The notes below the pieces were generated by a model. The model did no database searches. It worked only from the letters and a program-made list of their open reading frames with translations, and had not been told where the DNA came from. Positions 6,125 through 12,929 of a stretch of DNA of 12,929 bases are shown here, in pieces. Positions within the stretch are counted from its first letter, which is position 1. The number at the start of each line of letters is the position of its first letter. The DNA is from Spirochaetota bacterium (GTDB lineage: Bacteria; Spirochaetota; Spirochaetia; Treponematales; Rectinemataceae), in assembly GCA_023421875.1 (NCBI GenBank), contig JAEZSM010000135.1, positions 1 to 12,929 on the forward strand, in the 5' to 3' direction. Made by a program: the position numbers and the translations under genes.

Positions 6125-7098
6125 TACATCGCATCCAGGTCGGCCCTGGATACGCAACTTCCCGTTTTGAGATATTCCCGTATGTTGTCCAAGGTCTGTA
6201 CCACCGCCCTCGCCGTGGCTTGGTGAGTGGAACCGCCCACATGCGGCGAAAGGATCACGTTGGGAAGCTGGTGGATGGGATAGCGGGAAGGAGCTCCCGT
6301 CCTGCCGCTCTGGGGATAGGTATACCAGGCATCGATGCCGGCTCCGAGGAGAATTCCATCCTTCAATGCCAGATAGAGTCCTTCCTCGTCCACGATCGAG
6401 CCCCTGCCGACGTTGACCAGGAACTTGCCCTTCATTCCCAACAGAAGCTCCCTGCTCAAGAGGCCTTGGGTGAGGTTGGTGGCAGGCAGGGTTACAAAGA
6501 CTATCTCCGCCTCGTCCAACGCGGGTTTTAGATCCGGGACGACCTTGTCGAAACCATCGGGAACTGCCAGTCCGCTTTTTCTTCTCCAGCCGATAACCTG
6601 GCAGGAAAATGCCTTGAGCAGCTTGGCCAGAGCCTGGCCGACTGCGCCCGTACCGAGGACAGTGCAGGTCTTGCCGAAAAGGCTGTTCCAGTTGTCCTCG
6701 GCGCCGGCCTTTACCCAGAAGCCGTGCCAGAGTTCCTTGCTCAGATCGTTGTGGAATTCCACGATGCGTCCATAATAAGCCAGGCAGAGGGCCAGGGCTT
6801 TTTCTGCCACGTCGAAGGCGTTGGCATGGACATTGAAGACCTGGACATTCCGATCGCGGAGTTCAATCAAGGGCAGGTGATTGATGCCGGTAAAGGACTG
6901 GAAAATTCCCTTGAGCTTCGGGCTTGCCAGGTAGACATCCTTGGGAAGGTTTCCCGCGAGCATGAGGTCGAGATCGGCGATCTCGGGCGAATCGGGTTTC
7001 AAGCCCAGGGAAAACCGATGCTCGGGAAAGTCTTTGGAGAGGGTTTCGAGGCCTTTGTCCCAAATGGAGCGCAGGGGCATAAAAGAGCCAAAATGCAT
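6121..7098 (-). CDS. D-isomer-type 2-hydroxyacid dehydrogenase-like protein
   Basis: NAD(P)-dependent oxidoreductase-like protein of 325 aa; substrate unknown. The frame is open up to 7269, but I start at ATG 7098: it has GGAGG (7113..7109) 10 nt upstream and a promoter just beyond, and the upstream residues do not look like this family. Domains: N-terminal flavodoxin-like catalytic domain, a central Rossmann domain with VLGTGAVGQ (G149, G151, G154), then the return of the catalytic domain. Catalytic Arg232 (NVGRGSIVDE) and His286 (SPHVGG) are present. The usual catalytic Glu, in the DVFxxEP motif, is Tyr261 here (DAWYTYP). From memory, a 2-hydroxyacid dehydrogenase subgroup has DVWYNYP followed by PSxYPF at this place, as here, so this looks like a subfamily trait rather than decay. 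Its TAA overlaps the stop of the convergent radical SAM gene by 4 nt. Confidence 0.88.
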   Translation of the reverse strand: MHFGSFMPLRSIWDKGLETLSKDFPEHRFSLGLKPDSPEIADLDLMLAGNLPKDVYLASPKLKGIFQSFTGINHLPLIELRDRNVQVFNVHANAFDVAEKALALCLAYYGRIVEFHNDLSKELWHGFWVKAGAEDNWNSLFGKTCTVLGTGAVGQALAKLLKAFSCQVIGWRRKSGLAVPDGFDKVVPDLKPALDEAEIVFVTLPATNLTQGLLSRELLLGMKGKFLVNVGRGSIVDEEGLYLALKDGILLGAGIDAWYTYPQSGRTGAPSRYPIHQLPNVILSPHVGGSTHQATARAVVQTLDNIREYLKTGSCVSRADLDAMY

Positions 7099-7132
7099 TT
7101 TTACGTAACCTCCGGGTTTACATGCTAGGCTC

Positions 7133-7161
7133 AGAATAGATTCCGACCCGTTTCTTGGCAA
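7133..7161 (-). promoter_or_regulatory. Promoter of the 2-hydroxyacid dehydrogenase gene
   Basis: On the minus strand TTGCCA at 7161..7156, a 17-nt spacer and TATTCT at 7138..7133 predict a start near 7126. That gives a leader of about 28 nt carrying the GGAGG ribosome binding site, which supports the start at 7098 over the longer frame. Confidence 0.6.
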
Positions 7162-7205
7162 GCCTGTCCTGCACTGCGTATTTCTTGGGATTCGGCCGGA
7201 GGAGA

Positions 7206-7241
7206 GCCGCCCAACATCGGCGCTCTCCGATGTTGGGCGGC
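7206..7241. repeat. Perfect 15-bp inverted repeat in the divergent spacer
   Basis: GCCGCCCAACATCGG at 7206-7220 and its exact reverse complement at 7227-7241 flank a 6-nt centre. A second, mutually exclusive pairing exists: GGAGAGC at 7201-7207 with GCTCTCC at 7222-7228. Neither strand has a T run after the stem, so it is not an intrinsic terminator. It lies between the divergent dehydrogenase and ankyrin genes and reaches the likely -35 zone of the latter. An operator is one explanation; a dispersed genomic repeat is another. Confidence 0.85.
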
Positions 7242-7253
7242 CCGGAAAAAATG

Positions 7254-7262
7254 TGATATAGA
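7254..7262 (+). promoter_or_regulatory. Candidate extended -10 promoter of the ankyrin gene
   Basis: TG, one base, then TATAGA at 7257-7262 fits an extended -10 element. A weak -35 (TTGGGC, 7233-7238) 18 nt upstream falls inside the right arm of the inverted repeat. The predicted start is near 7269, giving a leader of about 84 nt before ATG 7353. Confidence 0.35.
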
Positions 7263-7352
7263 TTAGCAAAGGGATTTTCCGCCGGCCTTATCGTGCCGAT
7301 ACATATAAGGACAATTCCTGTCTATATGCCGTATCCAAGGAGAGCTGCACGA

Positions 7353-10133
7353 ATGAGAGTTACCGAAAGGCTTCGACGCCCGAGATTATACGCTGCGCTG
7401 GCGGCGTTGTTGCTGGCCGCAGGCTGCGCGAGCGCCCCCCCCGCTAAGGAGACGAGCCTTACCGATCTGGTCATCGCCGGGGATATCAACGCTATCAAGA
7501 AGTTCTACGCCAATCAGGAGCAGCTCAACCAGCGTGACGCCCAGGGGCTCTATCCCCTGCACTACGCGGTTCAGCGCGGCGACCCGCAGGTCGCGGAGAT
7601 TCTTATAGTATTGGGCGCCAAGCCCGATGTGACCGATCCTGCGGGAAAAAGTCCCCTGCGCTACGCCGTGGACAGGCGACTTCCGACAATGGCATCGATG
7701 CTGGTAGACCGATCCGCCGATCCCTTTGTGGCCGACGCCTCGGGATCGACTCCCGCCGAAGCGGCGCTGGTGGCAGGGCCTGAAATGATCCGGGCTGTAT
7801 TCAATGCTAAAAACATCAATGCCGCTGGGCAGGATGGCAGGACAGTTCTCCATACCGCCGCGGACAAGCTGATGGTGAATGAGGTCGGGGTGCTCCTGGA
7901 TATCGGCGCATCGGTGCAGACCAAGGACAAGGCGGACAGGACTGCCCTGGACCTCGCCCTCCTCTACCCCGACAGAAAAGAGGCGGCGATGATTGCCGAA
8001 AAGCTCATCCTGCGCGGCGCCAGCCCCTCCTTCCCTGAATTCGCCTGGTTCGCCACCACGGTGCGTTCCACCGACTTCAACACAGTGCGGTTCAGCAACG
8101 GCAACACACCTCTACACGAGTCAATTTCCCGCTTCCAGCTGGGTTTTGCGGACTTTTTGCTTTCCCGGGGCCTGACTCCCAATATAAAGAATGTCAACGG
8201 CGACGCACCGCTTCACACAACGGTAAGAACCGGCTGGCTGGAAGGAGCCGAGCTCTTGCTCAAGAATGGCGCCGACCCTGACATACGGGACGCCAAGAGC
8301 AATACATCCCTTCATCTGGCCTCGCCCCCGACGGTACGACTTTCAATGACTCAGCTTTTGCTGCGCTATAAGGCCGATCCCTCCCTGAAGGACCAGGAAG
8401 GCAACACGGCGCTCCACAAGGCGGTCAAGCTGGCCTACGAGCCCCTTATCGTCGAAGAACTCATCAAGGCGGGAACTCCGGTCAACTCGGCCAACCTCGA
8501 GGGCGACACGCCTCTCATGATCTGCGTCAAGGCAGGCAACTATCAGTATGCCGACGCGCTGATCAACGCCGGATCCGACGTGTTCCTTCGCAACCTGGCC
8601 GGTCAGAGCCCCCTCTCGATCGCAGTGAGCCGCGGCCCCGAGGCTGTTGACAAGATCGTGCTGGAATCCAACGTGAACAATAGGGACAACGTGGGCAACA
8701 GTGTCATCGCCACGGCGGTGGGCATGAAGGGCTCGCCCGAGGTTGTCTCCCTCATCCTGGCAAAGGGAGGGGATCCCAACACCAGAAACAATTCCGGCGA
8801 CAACGCTCTTCATGTGGCGGTACGGCTGAACCTGGCCCAGCAGGGCCTGCTCCTGCTGAACGCGAAGGCTGATATCTTCCCCTCGAACTCGGCCAACGAG
8901 ACCCCGGTATTCCTAGCCCTCGCGGCTAAAGACGGTCCCTATGACTGGTTCTTCATTCCCGCGGTCATTACGGCCAGGGATTCCAATGGCGATACGGTAG
9001 GCCACTTGGCGGCCCGCAAAGATCTGGCTGATGGCTTGGACTATCTGCGCGGAAAGGGCGCCGATCTCGAGGCGGTGAACGCCGCCAAGGAAACGCTGCT
9101 CCACGCCGCTGTAAAGACCGACGCCGCCGAAGCCACCAGGTACCTGATCGCCAACGGAGCCGTACTCTCGGCTCGGGACGGCAACGGCGACGCTCCGTTG
9201 AACACTGCGGTGCTTTCGGGCGCTAAAACTTGTTTGCAGGTTTTGGTGCTCTCAGGCGTTGATCTGGATGCCCGGAATTACACCGGCGAAGCTGCCCTGC
9301 ATCAGGCGGTGCGAAAGCAGAACGCTGAGTTCGCCTCGTACCTCGTCGACCGCGGAGCCTCCCTGGAAGTGAGGGACAACCGTGGCTTTACTCCCCTGGC
9401 TGCGGCCGCTCGGGAAGCCCAGACAACGATCGCCCAGTACCTTATAAAATCAGGGGCTCTTATCGACGCCCGGGATTATGCCGGTTCAACTCCGCTCTAC
9501 CAGGCGGTGGATTCCGGACAGCTGGATCTGATCCGCAGCCTGGTGCAGTCCGGTGCCGATATCCTGGCCAAGAACGCGGCAGGAGACTCGGTACTCCTCT
9601 CATCGCTAAAGAAAGGCCTGGGCGTCATGAGGGAAATTCTCGGCAACTCCACCAAGGACAAGGCTGACTCGGAAGGCAAAACTCCCCTGCGGCACCTGGT
9701 GCAAGCCCGGGCATCCATGGACGCTCTCAAGCTCGCGCTTTCCACTGGCGCCGATCCCTCCAGCAGGGACCGCTATGCCGATACGCCCCTCCATGCGGCA
9801 ATTCAGCAGAAGGATACCGAAACGGCCGCGCTTCTGCTCTCCTCGGGCGCCGATCCTTTCGCGCCCAACTACCAGGGCTTAAGCCCGATCGCCCTCGTGC
9901 TGGCCGAAAACTCCGAGCTTTCCCTGAGAAACTTTGTGGGATCGGCGGGACTGGTGGCTAAGGACGCGATGGGTGAAGGCTTTCTACACTATGCAGTGCG
10001 CGCGGGCAAGGCTGACGCGGTCAAGATTCTCCTGGCCATGGGCGCAGACAAGGCCGCACGTAACAACGCAGGCGAATCGCCCAAGGATGTTGCGACGACA
10101 AAGGGCATGAGCGCCATAGAGGCGATGTTCTAG
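7353..10133 (+). CDS. Ankyrin-repeat lipoprotein (about 27 repeats)
   Basis: Predicted membrane-anchored lipoprotein of 926 aa, probably a scaffold or protein-binding solenoid; partner unknown. The frame is open from 7293, but ATG 7353 is preferred: AAGGAG at 7337-7342 lies 10 nt upstream, and it gives a normal lipoprotein signal, with a basic n-region (MRVTERLRRPR), a hydrophobic Ala/Leu stretch and the lipobox LAAGC with Cys25. From about residue 37 to the end the protein is a tandem array of ankyrin units of 31-34 residues with the G-x-TPLH...A...LL..GAD pattern. I count roughly 27 by eye, several of them degenerate, and one (about residues 190-245) carries an insertion of about 20 residues. 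No catalytic domain or transmembrane segment follows the signal. Having Ala after the lipidated Cys is compatible with outer-membrane or periplasmic placement, though spirochaete sorting rules differ from those of E. coli. It is monocistronic, ending at a strong terminator. Confidence 0.9.
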   Translation: MRVTERLRRPRLYAALAALLLAAGCASAPPAKETSLTDLVIAGDINAIKKFYANQEQLNQRDAQGLYPLHYAVQRGDPQVAEILIVLGAKPDVTDPAGKSPLRYAVDRRLPTMASMLVDRSADPFVADASGSTPAEAALVAGPEMIRAVFNAKNINAAGQDGRTVLHTAADKLMVNEVGVLLDIGASVQTKDKADRTALDLALLYPDRKEAAMIAEKLILRGASPSFPEFAWFATTVRSTDFNTVRFSNGNTPLHESISRFQLGFADFLLSRGLTPNIKNVNGDAPLHTTVRTGWLEGAELLLKNGADPDIRDAKSNTSLHLASPPTVRLSMTQLLLRYKADPSLKDQEGNTALHKAVKLAYEPLIVEELIKAGTPVNSANLEGDTPLMICVKAGNYQYADALINAGSDVFLRNLAGQSPLSIAVSRGPEAVDKIVLESNVNNRDNVGNSVIATAVGMKGSPEVVSLILAKGGDPNTRNNSGDNALHVAVRLNLAQQGLLLLNAKADIFPSNSANETPVFLALAAKDGPYDWFFIPAVITARDSNGDTVGHLAARKDLADGLDYLRGKGADLEAVNAAKETLLHAAVKTDAAEATRYLIANGAVLSARDGNGDAPLNTAVLSGAKTCLQVLVLSGVDLDARNYTGEAALHQAVRKQNAEFASYLVDRGASLEVRDNRGFTPLAAAAREAQTTIAQYLIKSGALIDARDYAGSTPLYQAVDSGQLDLIRSLVQSGADILAKNAAGDSVLLSSLKKGLGVMREILGNSTKDKADSEGKTPLRHLVQARASMDALKLALSTGADPSSRDRYADTPLHAAIQQKDTETAALLLSSGADPFAPNYQGLSPIALVLAENSELSLRNFVGSAGLVAKDAMGEGFLHYAVRAGKADAVKILLAMGADKAARNNAGESPKDVATTKGMSAIEAMF

Positions 10134-10152
10134 AAAAAGCAGGGCATCGTTA

Positions 10153-10198
10153 GGCGAGCAAAAAAAGTCATTCGACTTTTTTTGCTCGCCTTTTTTTT
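10153..10198 (+). terminator. Intrinsic terminator after the ankyrin gene
   Basis: A perfect 17-bp stem (10153-10169 with 10174-10190) closes a 4-nt ATTC loop and is followed by eight T residues at 10191-10198. The stem has a GC-rich base (GGCGAGC) and an A7/T7 middle. On the minus strand the stem is followed by TAACG rather than a T run, so it is a weak terminator for the convergent sigma factor gene. Confidence 0.93.
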
Positions 10199-10235
10199 CG
10201 GTTCCGCGAACCTTGTTGCACAGAGCAGTCAGCGG

Positions 10236-11264
10236 TCAGCCGCCGCACTCAGATAATTCTTGCCGCTCCCGTAGTTTTTCCAGAGCCCGCTCCTGAATCT
10301 GCCGCACCCGCTCCCTGGTTATGCCCAGAACCTTGCCTGTCTCTTCGAGGGTATGGGTGGATTCCCCCGAAAGACCGTAGCGCAGCTTGAGAATAGTCGT
10401 CTCCCGGGTGCTCAAGCCCTGGAGCACGCATTCGAGCACTTCTTTCAACGTGGTCTTGAATACCTCGGAGTAGGGATCAACGATGGTTTCATCCCGGATG
10501 AGTTCAGCTAAGGGAGTGGAATTGTCATCATCGATAGCCGAATCGAGGCTGGCGGTGTTCTGAGAAAACTCCATAACCTTTACCAGCTTCTGTCTGCTCA
10601 TGTTTAACCGTTCGGCGAGCTCGTCCAGCTGGGGATCCCGGCTAAGTTCCTGGGTAAGCTGCTTGGAAGTATAGTAGCATTTTCGGATAATGTTGAGCAT
10701 ATGGACTGGAATCCGTATCACCCTTCCCTGGTCGGCCAGGCTCTTTATTATCGCTTGCCGGATCCACCAGGTAGCATAGGTTGAAAAGCGGTAGCCTCTG
10801 CTATAGTCGAAACGCCCCACCGCTTCGAGCAGCCCGATATTCCCCTCGTCGATAAGGTCCAGAAGCCCCAAGCCCCTGTGCTGATACCCCTTGGCTATGG
10901 AAACGACAAGCCGCAGGTTGGCTTTGACCATTTTCTGCTTGGCATCGGTAAGCCAACGCTCGGCCTCCTTGAGCTCGCCTATTGCCTCGCTGTCTCCTCC
11001 GACGATATCGGCGCGCTTCCTCAATGCTCCCACCCGGGCATTCAGTTCGCTTATTTCCTTTCCGAGGGATTGTTCCTCCGCGGCATTGAGTAGTTCCACC
11101 TTGGAAATCTGGTAGAGATAGAGCGATAATGGATCCTGCTCTTCGGTGCGGGCTTTGCCCTGTCCTTTCTTAGTATGGCTTTGAGGGAGTTTGTGATGGG
11201 AGCTCAGCAGGTCCTGAGTTCCCTGCGAGCCCGAAACATCGTTATACGTTCTGCGATGTGCCAT
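10236..11264 (-). CDS. RNA polymerase sigma-70 family factor, group 2 (RpoS-like)
   Basis: Directs RNA polymerase to promoters; 342 aa with no region 1.1, so a group 2 alternative factor rather than the housekeeping RpoD. A poorly conserved hydrophilic N-terminal tail (1-43) precedes region 1.2 (44-75, DPLSLYLYQI), region 2 (112-185, with DLIDEGNIGLLEAV for core binding and FSTYATWWIRQAI for -10 recognition, Gln170 matching E. coli RpoD Gln437), region 3 (about 190-262) and region 4 (284-335, ending in the helix-turn-helix GITRERVRQIQ that reads the -35). These residues predict TTGACA/TATAAT-like targets. The SD is weak (AAAGG, 10 nt before the ATG). The gene lies 177 nt downstream of, and on the same strand as, a LysM/LytM envelope protein, like nlpD-rpoS. 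RpoS proper is largely a proteobacterial name; Borrelia also uses it. Orthology is inferred only. Confidence 0.92.
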   Translation of the reverse strand: MAHRRTYNDVSGSQGTQDLLSSHHKLPQSHTKKGQGKARTEEQDPLSLYLYQISKVELLNAAEEQSLGKEISELNARVGALRKRADIVGGDSEAIGELKEAERWLTDAKQKMVKANLRLVVSIAKGYQHRGLGLLDLIDEGNIGLLEAVGRFDYSRGYRFSTYATWWIRQAIIKSLADQGRVIRIPVHMLNIIRKCYYTSKQLTQELSRDPQLDELAERLNMSRQKLVKVMEFSQNTASLDSAIDDDNSTPLAELIRDETIVDPYSEVFKTTLKEVLECVLQGLSTRETTILKLRYGLSGESTHTLEETGKVLGITRERVRQIQERALEKLRERQELSECGG

Positions 11265-11344
11265 GCCTTTTCGGCCTTTGACTTTTAGAAATAAAAATTC
11301 AGAAGTTCGCTGGCTTTGATAAAAGCTCCGCGAAAGTCTGGATT

Positions 11345-11371
11345 GTTATACAATACAACCTTTCAATTCAA
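11345..11371 (-). promoter_or_regulatory. Weak candidate promoter of the sigma factor gene
   Basis: On the minus strand TTGAAT at 11371..11366 and TATAAC at 11350..11345 are separated by only 15 nt, next to a run of ten T residues. It lies in the 177-nt gap upstream of the sigma gene and would give a leader of about 75 nt. The spacing is short, so this is tentative. Confidence 0.3.
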
Positions 11372-11441
11372 AAAAAAAGAGTAAAGTGAGTGCGACCGAA
11401 AATGTTGGGATAGAGACAAGAGTATTATTAGAGCGTTCTGT

Positions 11442-12449
11442 TCAGTCTCTCGGAGCCAATGCGGGATCTATGGGTTGGCCATTTCTGAAGACAAAGAAAT
11501 ACGCTATAGGAGAGCCGTCCTTCGCATCGAGCCCTATGCGGCCGATTTCCTCGCCCGAGTCCAGCTGATCCCCTGTTTTTACGTAAAGTGTTTCATTGCC
11601 GCCGTAGACATAGACATAGCCCGACTTGGCCTGAACGAAGGCTACCTGATTGAAACCCCTGGAAGGTCCCGCGGAGACTACCGTCCCCGAAGCTACGGTC
11701 TTGGCGGATTCGCCCGGCTCTACCTTGAACATCACTCCCTCGAGCTTGCCGTCGAGGTACATTGCATGACCTTTGGCAGGCCAGCCGATATTAAGATCAA
11801 CCGCTTTGTCATGCGTTTTTACCGGTTCAGGCAAGGGTACGGCCGTCTGGGGCTGCACAGCGACGGAAGCCGGCTGCTGGGCTGGAACCGGTTGTTGCGG
11901 TACTGTGGGTTGTTGTGGTACTGGTTGCTGGGCTGCGGGTGAAGGGCTCGCCTGAGCCTGGGTCGAGGGGGCAAGACTCGTCGATGAGCTGGAACTGACT
12001 GTCGAAGGAGTTGGCGTATCGGCTTTGACTACCGTCCCCTGGGGAGGCGGTATAAGGTTGCTGTCCACCGTCGTTCCATCTTTTTTCCCCGGAATGACGA
12101 GGATGTCGTCGATTTTTAATATGTACGAGCTGGTCAGTTTATTGGCCGAGAGCAGTTCCTGAAGGCTGATGCCGTACTGCCGGGCTATGCCGTAGAGCGT
12201 TTCGCCCTTGGCCACCCGGTGCACCGAAGGAATGACCAGTATTGTTCCTATCCTCATCTTTGTCGGATCGGTGATGTTATTGGCGGCCGCCAGGGCTTCG
12301 TAGGGGACATTGTATTTTCTAGAAACCGAGTAAAGAGTCTCGCCCTTGGCCAGTGTATGGTTTGATGCCTGCTCCTCCGCCGCAGCGAGGAATGCAGCCG
12401 AGAATAGAAAAAACACAGCCGCTATGGTTAAAGATGCGCGTTGTCTCAT
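11442..12449 (-). CDS. LysM-LysM-degenerate LytM (M23-like) envelope protein, NlpD-like
   Basis: Predicted exported peptidoglycan-binding protein of 335 aa. A signal peptide (1-24, cleavage likely after LAAA, no lipobox) is followed by two LysM domains (31-74 and 77-120; both have AKGETLY and end in LVIP), a low-complexity linker rich in Ser/Thr then Pro/Gln (about 121-215), and a C-terminal LytM/M23-type beta domain (222-333). The LytM metal ligands are missing: the HxxxD site falls on residues near Leu236 and Met240, and the HxH site reads IAYFFV. It should therefore not cut peptidoglycan itself, and may instead activate an amidase, as EnvC and NlpD do. The domain still shows NlpD-like texture (SGTVVSAG, YVKTGDQLDSGEEIGRIG). 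The SD is weak (AAAAAG before ATG 12449). No clear promoter was found. The sigma factor gene follows downstream. Confidence 0.88.
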   Translation of the reverse strand: MRQRASLTIAAVFFLFSAAFLAAAEEQASNHTLAKGETLYSVSRKYNVPYEALAAANNITDPTKMRIGTILVIPSVHRVAKGETLYGIARQYGISLQELLSANKLTSSYILKIDDILVIPGKKDGTTVDSNLIPPPQGTVVKADTPTPSTVSSSSSTSLAPSTQAQASPSPAAQQPVPQQPTVPQQPVPAQQPASVAVQPQTAVPLPEPVKTHDKAVDLNIGWPAKGHAMYLDGKLEGVMFKVEPGESAKTVASGTVVSAGPSRGFNQVAFVQAKSGYVYVYGGNETLYVKTGDQLDSGEEIGRIGLDAKDGSPIAYFFVFRNGQPIDPALAPRD

Positions 12450-12611
12450 ATGTCTTTTTGATGTATCGGCTGAAAACCGAAGGGGGTTGAGGATAAACCA
12501 TATTCAGCATCGCCGGGATTCAGCGCTTTCGGCGTTCCGGCCGCCTCATCCCTTTTCTTTTTGGCAGTAAATGGATAGTATTAATCATATTTATCCTAGG
12601 AGACCAGAACA

Positions 12612-12929
12612 ATGTCGGAACGCTCACCCCTGCACAACGCGAGGTTCGCTTATATTCCCAAAATGCCCGAAATCCTGGGCGCCCCTCTGTCTTCCATCGA
12701 AGCCATTCCTGTCAGCGTTGTCGAGCCTTCCCGGGACAAGGATACGCTGAAGCAGGTTTTTTCCCACAGCTACGGCAAGCCTGCGGTCAGGTTCGGCCCA
12801 GGCGGCAATCCCTTCGGCGGGAAATCGATGACCCTCGGTGTGCTGCTTTCCGGAGGTCCTGCTCCCGGGGGGCATAATGTCATAGCCGGGCTTTTTGACG
12901 GGCTGAAAAAAGCCTCGCCCGAGTCGAGG
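12612..12929 (+). CDS. pfp: Pyrophosphate-dependent 6-phosphofructokinase, N-terminal fragment
   Basis: Catalyses reversible phosphorylation of fructose 6-phosphate with pyrophosphate in glycolysis and gluconeogenesis. Only the first 106 codons are present; the frame is open to the window end. The segment LGVLLSGGPAPGGHNVIAGL, at about residues 76-95, is the phosphate-binding GGxxPGGHNVI motif of the long PFP clade, which covers the plant beta subunit and spirochaete enzymes of about 550 residues. Ordinary ATP-PFK has GGDxPGxN instead, within about 25 residues of its start. The N-terminal extension of about 70 residues also fits the long clade. Start: ATG 12612 with AGGAG at 12598-12602, 9 nt upstream. 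It is divergent from the LysM gene across a 162-nt spacer in which I found no convincing promoter. Confidence 0.9.
   Translation, partial: MSERSPLHNARFAYIPKMPEILGAPLSSIEAIPVSVVEPSRDKDTLKQVFSHSYGKPAVRFGPGGNPFGGKSMTLGVLLSGGPAPGGHNVIAGLFDGLKKASPESR

Noticed and set aside
7099..7269. 57-codon N-terminal extension of the 2-hydroxyacid dehydrogenase frame
   Set aside because: The promoter at 7161..7133 and the GGAGG at 7113..7109 lie inside this stretch, and the residues do not resemble the family.
7293..7352. Upstream start for the ankyrin lipoprotein
   Set aside because: ATG 7353 has a good SD and gives a standard lipoprotein signal peptide; the longer form would bury it.
11371..11380. Run of ten T residues (minus strand) after the LysM gene as a terminator
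   Set aside because: I could find no stem directly before it. It may instead be part of the sigma gene promoter region.
1..12929. Defence island, CRISPR, transposon or phage cargo
   Set aside because: I looked for direct repeat arrays, transposase motifs, attachment-type repeats and abrupt composition change and saw none. The genes are housekeeping or lineage-typical.

Overview
The window looks like a chromosomal segment of a moderately GC-rich spirochaete, probably Treponema/Spirochaeta-like. The supporting signs are a plant/spirochaete-type PPi-dependent phosphofructokinase at the right edge, a threonyl-tRNA synthetase that begins directly at its HxxxH editing motif with no TGS domain (as I recall for Borrelia), and a large ankyrin-repeat lipoprotein. 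This placement rests on family resemblance only. I see no tRNA, rRNA, CRISPR array, insertion sequence, phage gene or defence system.

Left (1-690): the 5' end of thrS on the minus strand, preceded by about 450 nt of leader that folds as a complete T-box riboswitch: Stem I, an ACC (Thr) specifier, a canonical T-box/antiterminator and a 20-bp intrinsic terminator. It has its own TTGACA promoter. T-boxes are mainly known from Firmicutes and a few other phyla, so this is the most notable regulatory element in the window.

Centre-left (688-6124, plus strand): clpS, clpA and aat are tightly packed and together make a nearly complete bacterial N-degron (N-end rule) module. Aat tags N-terminal Lys/Arg proteins with Leu/Phe, ClpS recognises the N-degron and ClpA unfolds the substrate for ClpP, which is not in this window. 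clpS has almost no room for a leader, and neither clpS nor aat has a Shine-Dalgarno sequence. After 94 nt comes a B12-binding-type radical SAM protein of unknown function.

Centre (6121-10200): a 2-hydroxyacid dehydrogenase-like gene on the minus strand converges on the radical SAM gene with a 4-nt stop overlap. It is divergent from a 926-aa lipoprotein built almost wholly of about 27 ankyrin repeats. The divergent spacer carries a perfect 15-bp inverted repeat. The ankyrin gene ends at a strong intrinsic terminator.

Right (10236-12929): on the minus strand, a LysM-LysM-degenerate LytM envelope protein lies immediately upstream of a group 2 (RpoS-like) sigma-70 factor. This is the same arrangement as nlpD-rpoS in gammaproteobacteria. 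Divergent from it, pfp begins and runs off the window.
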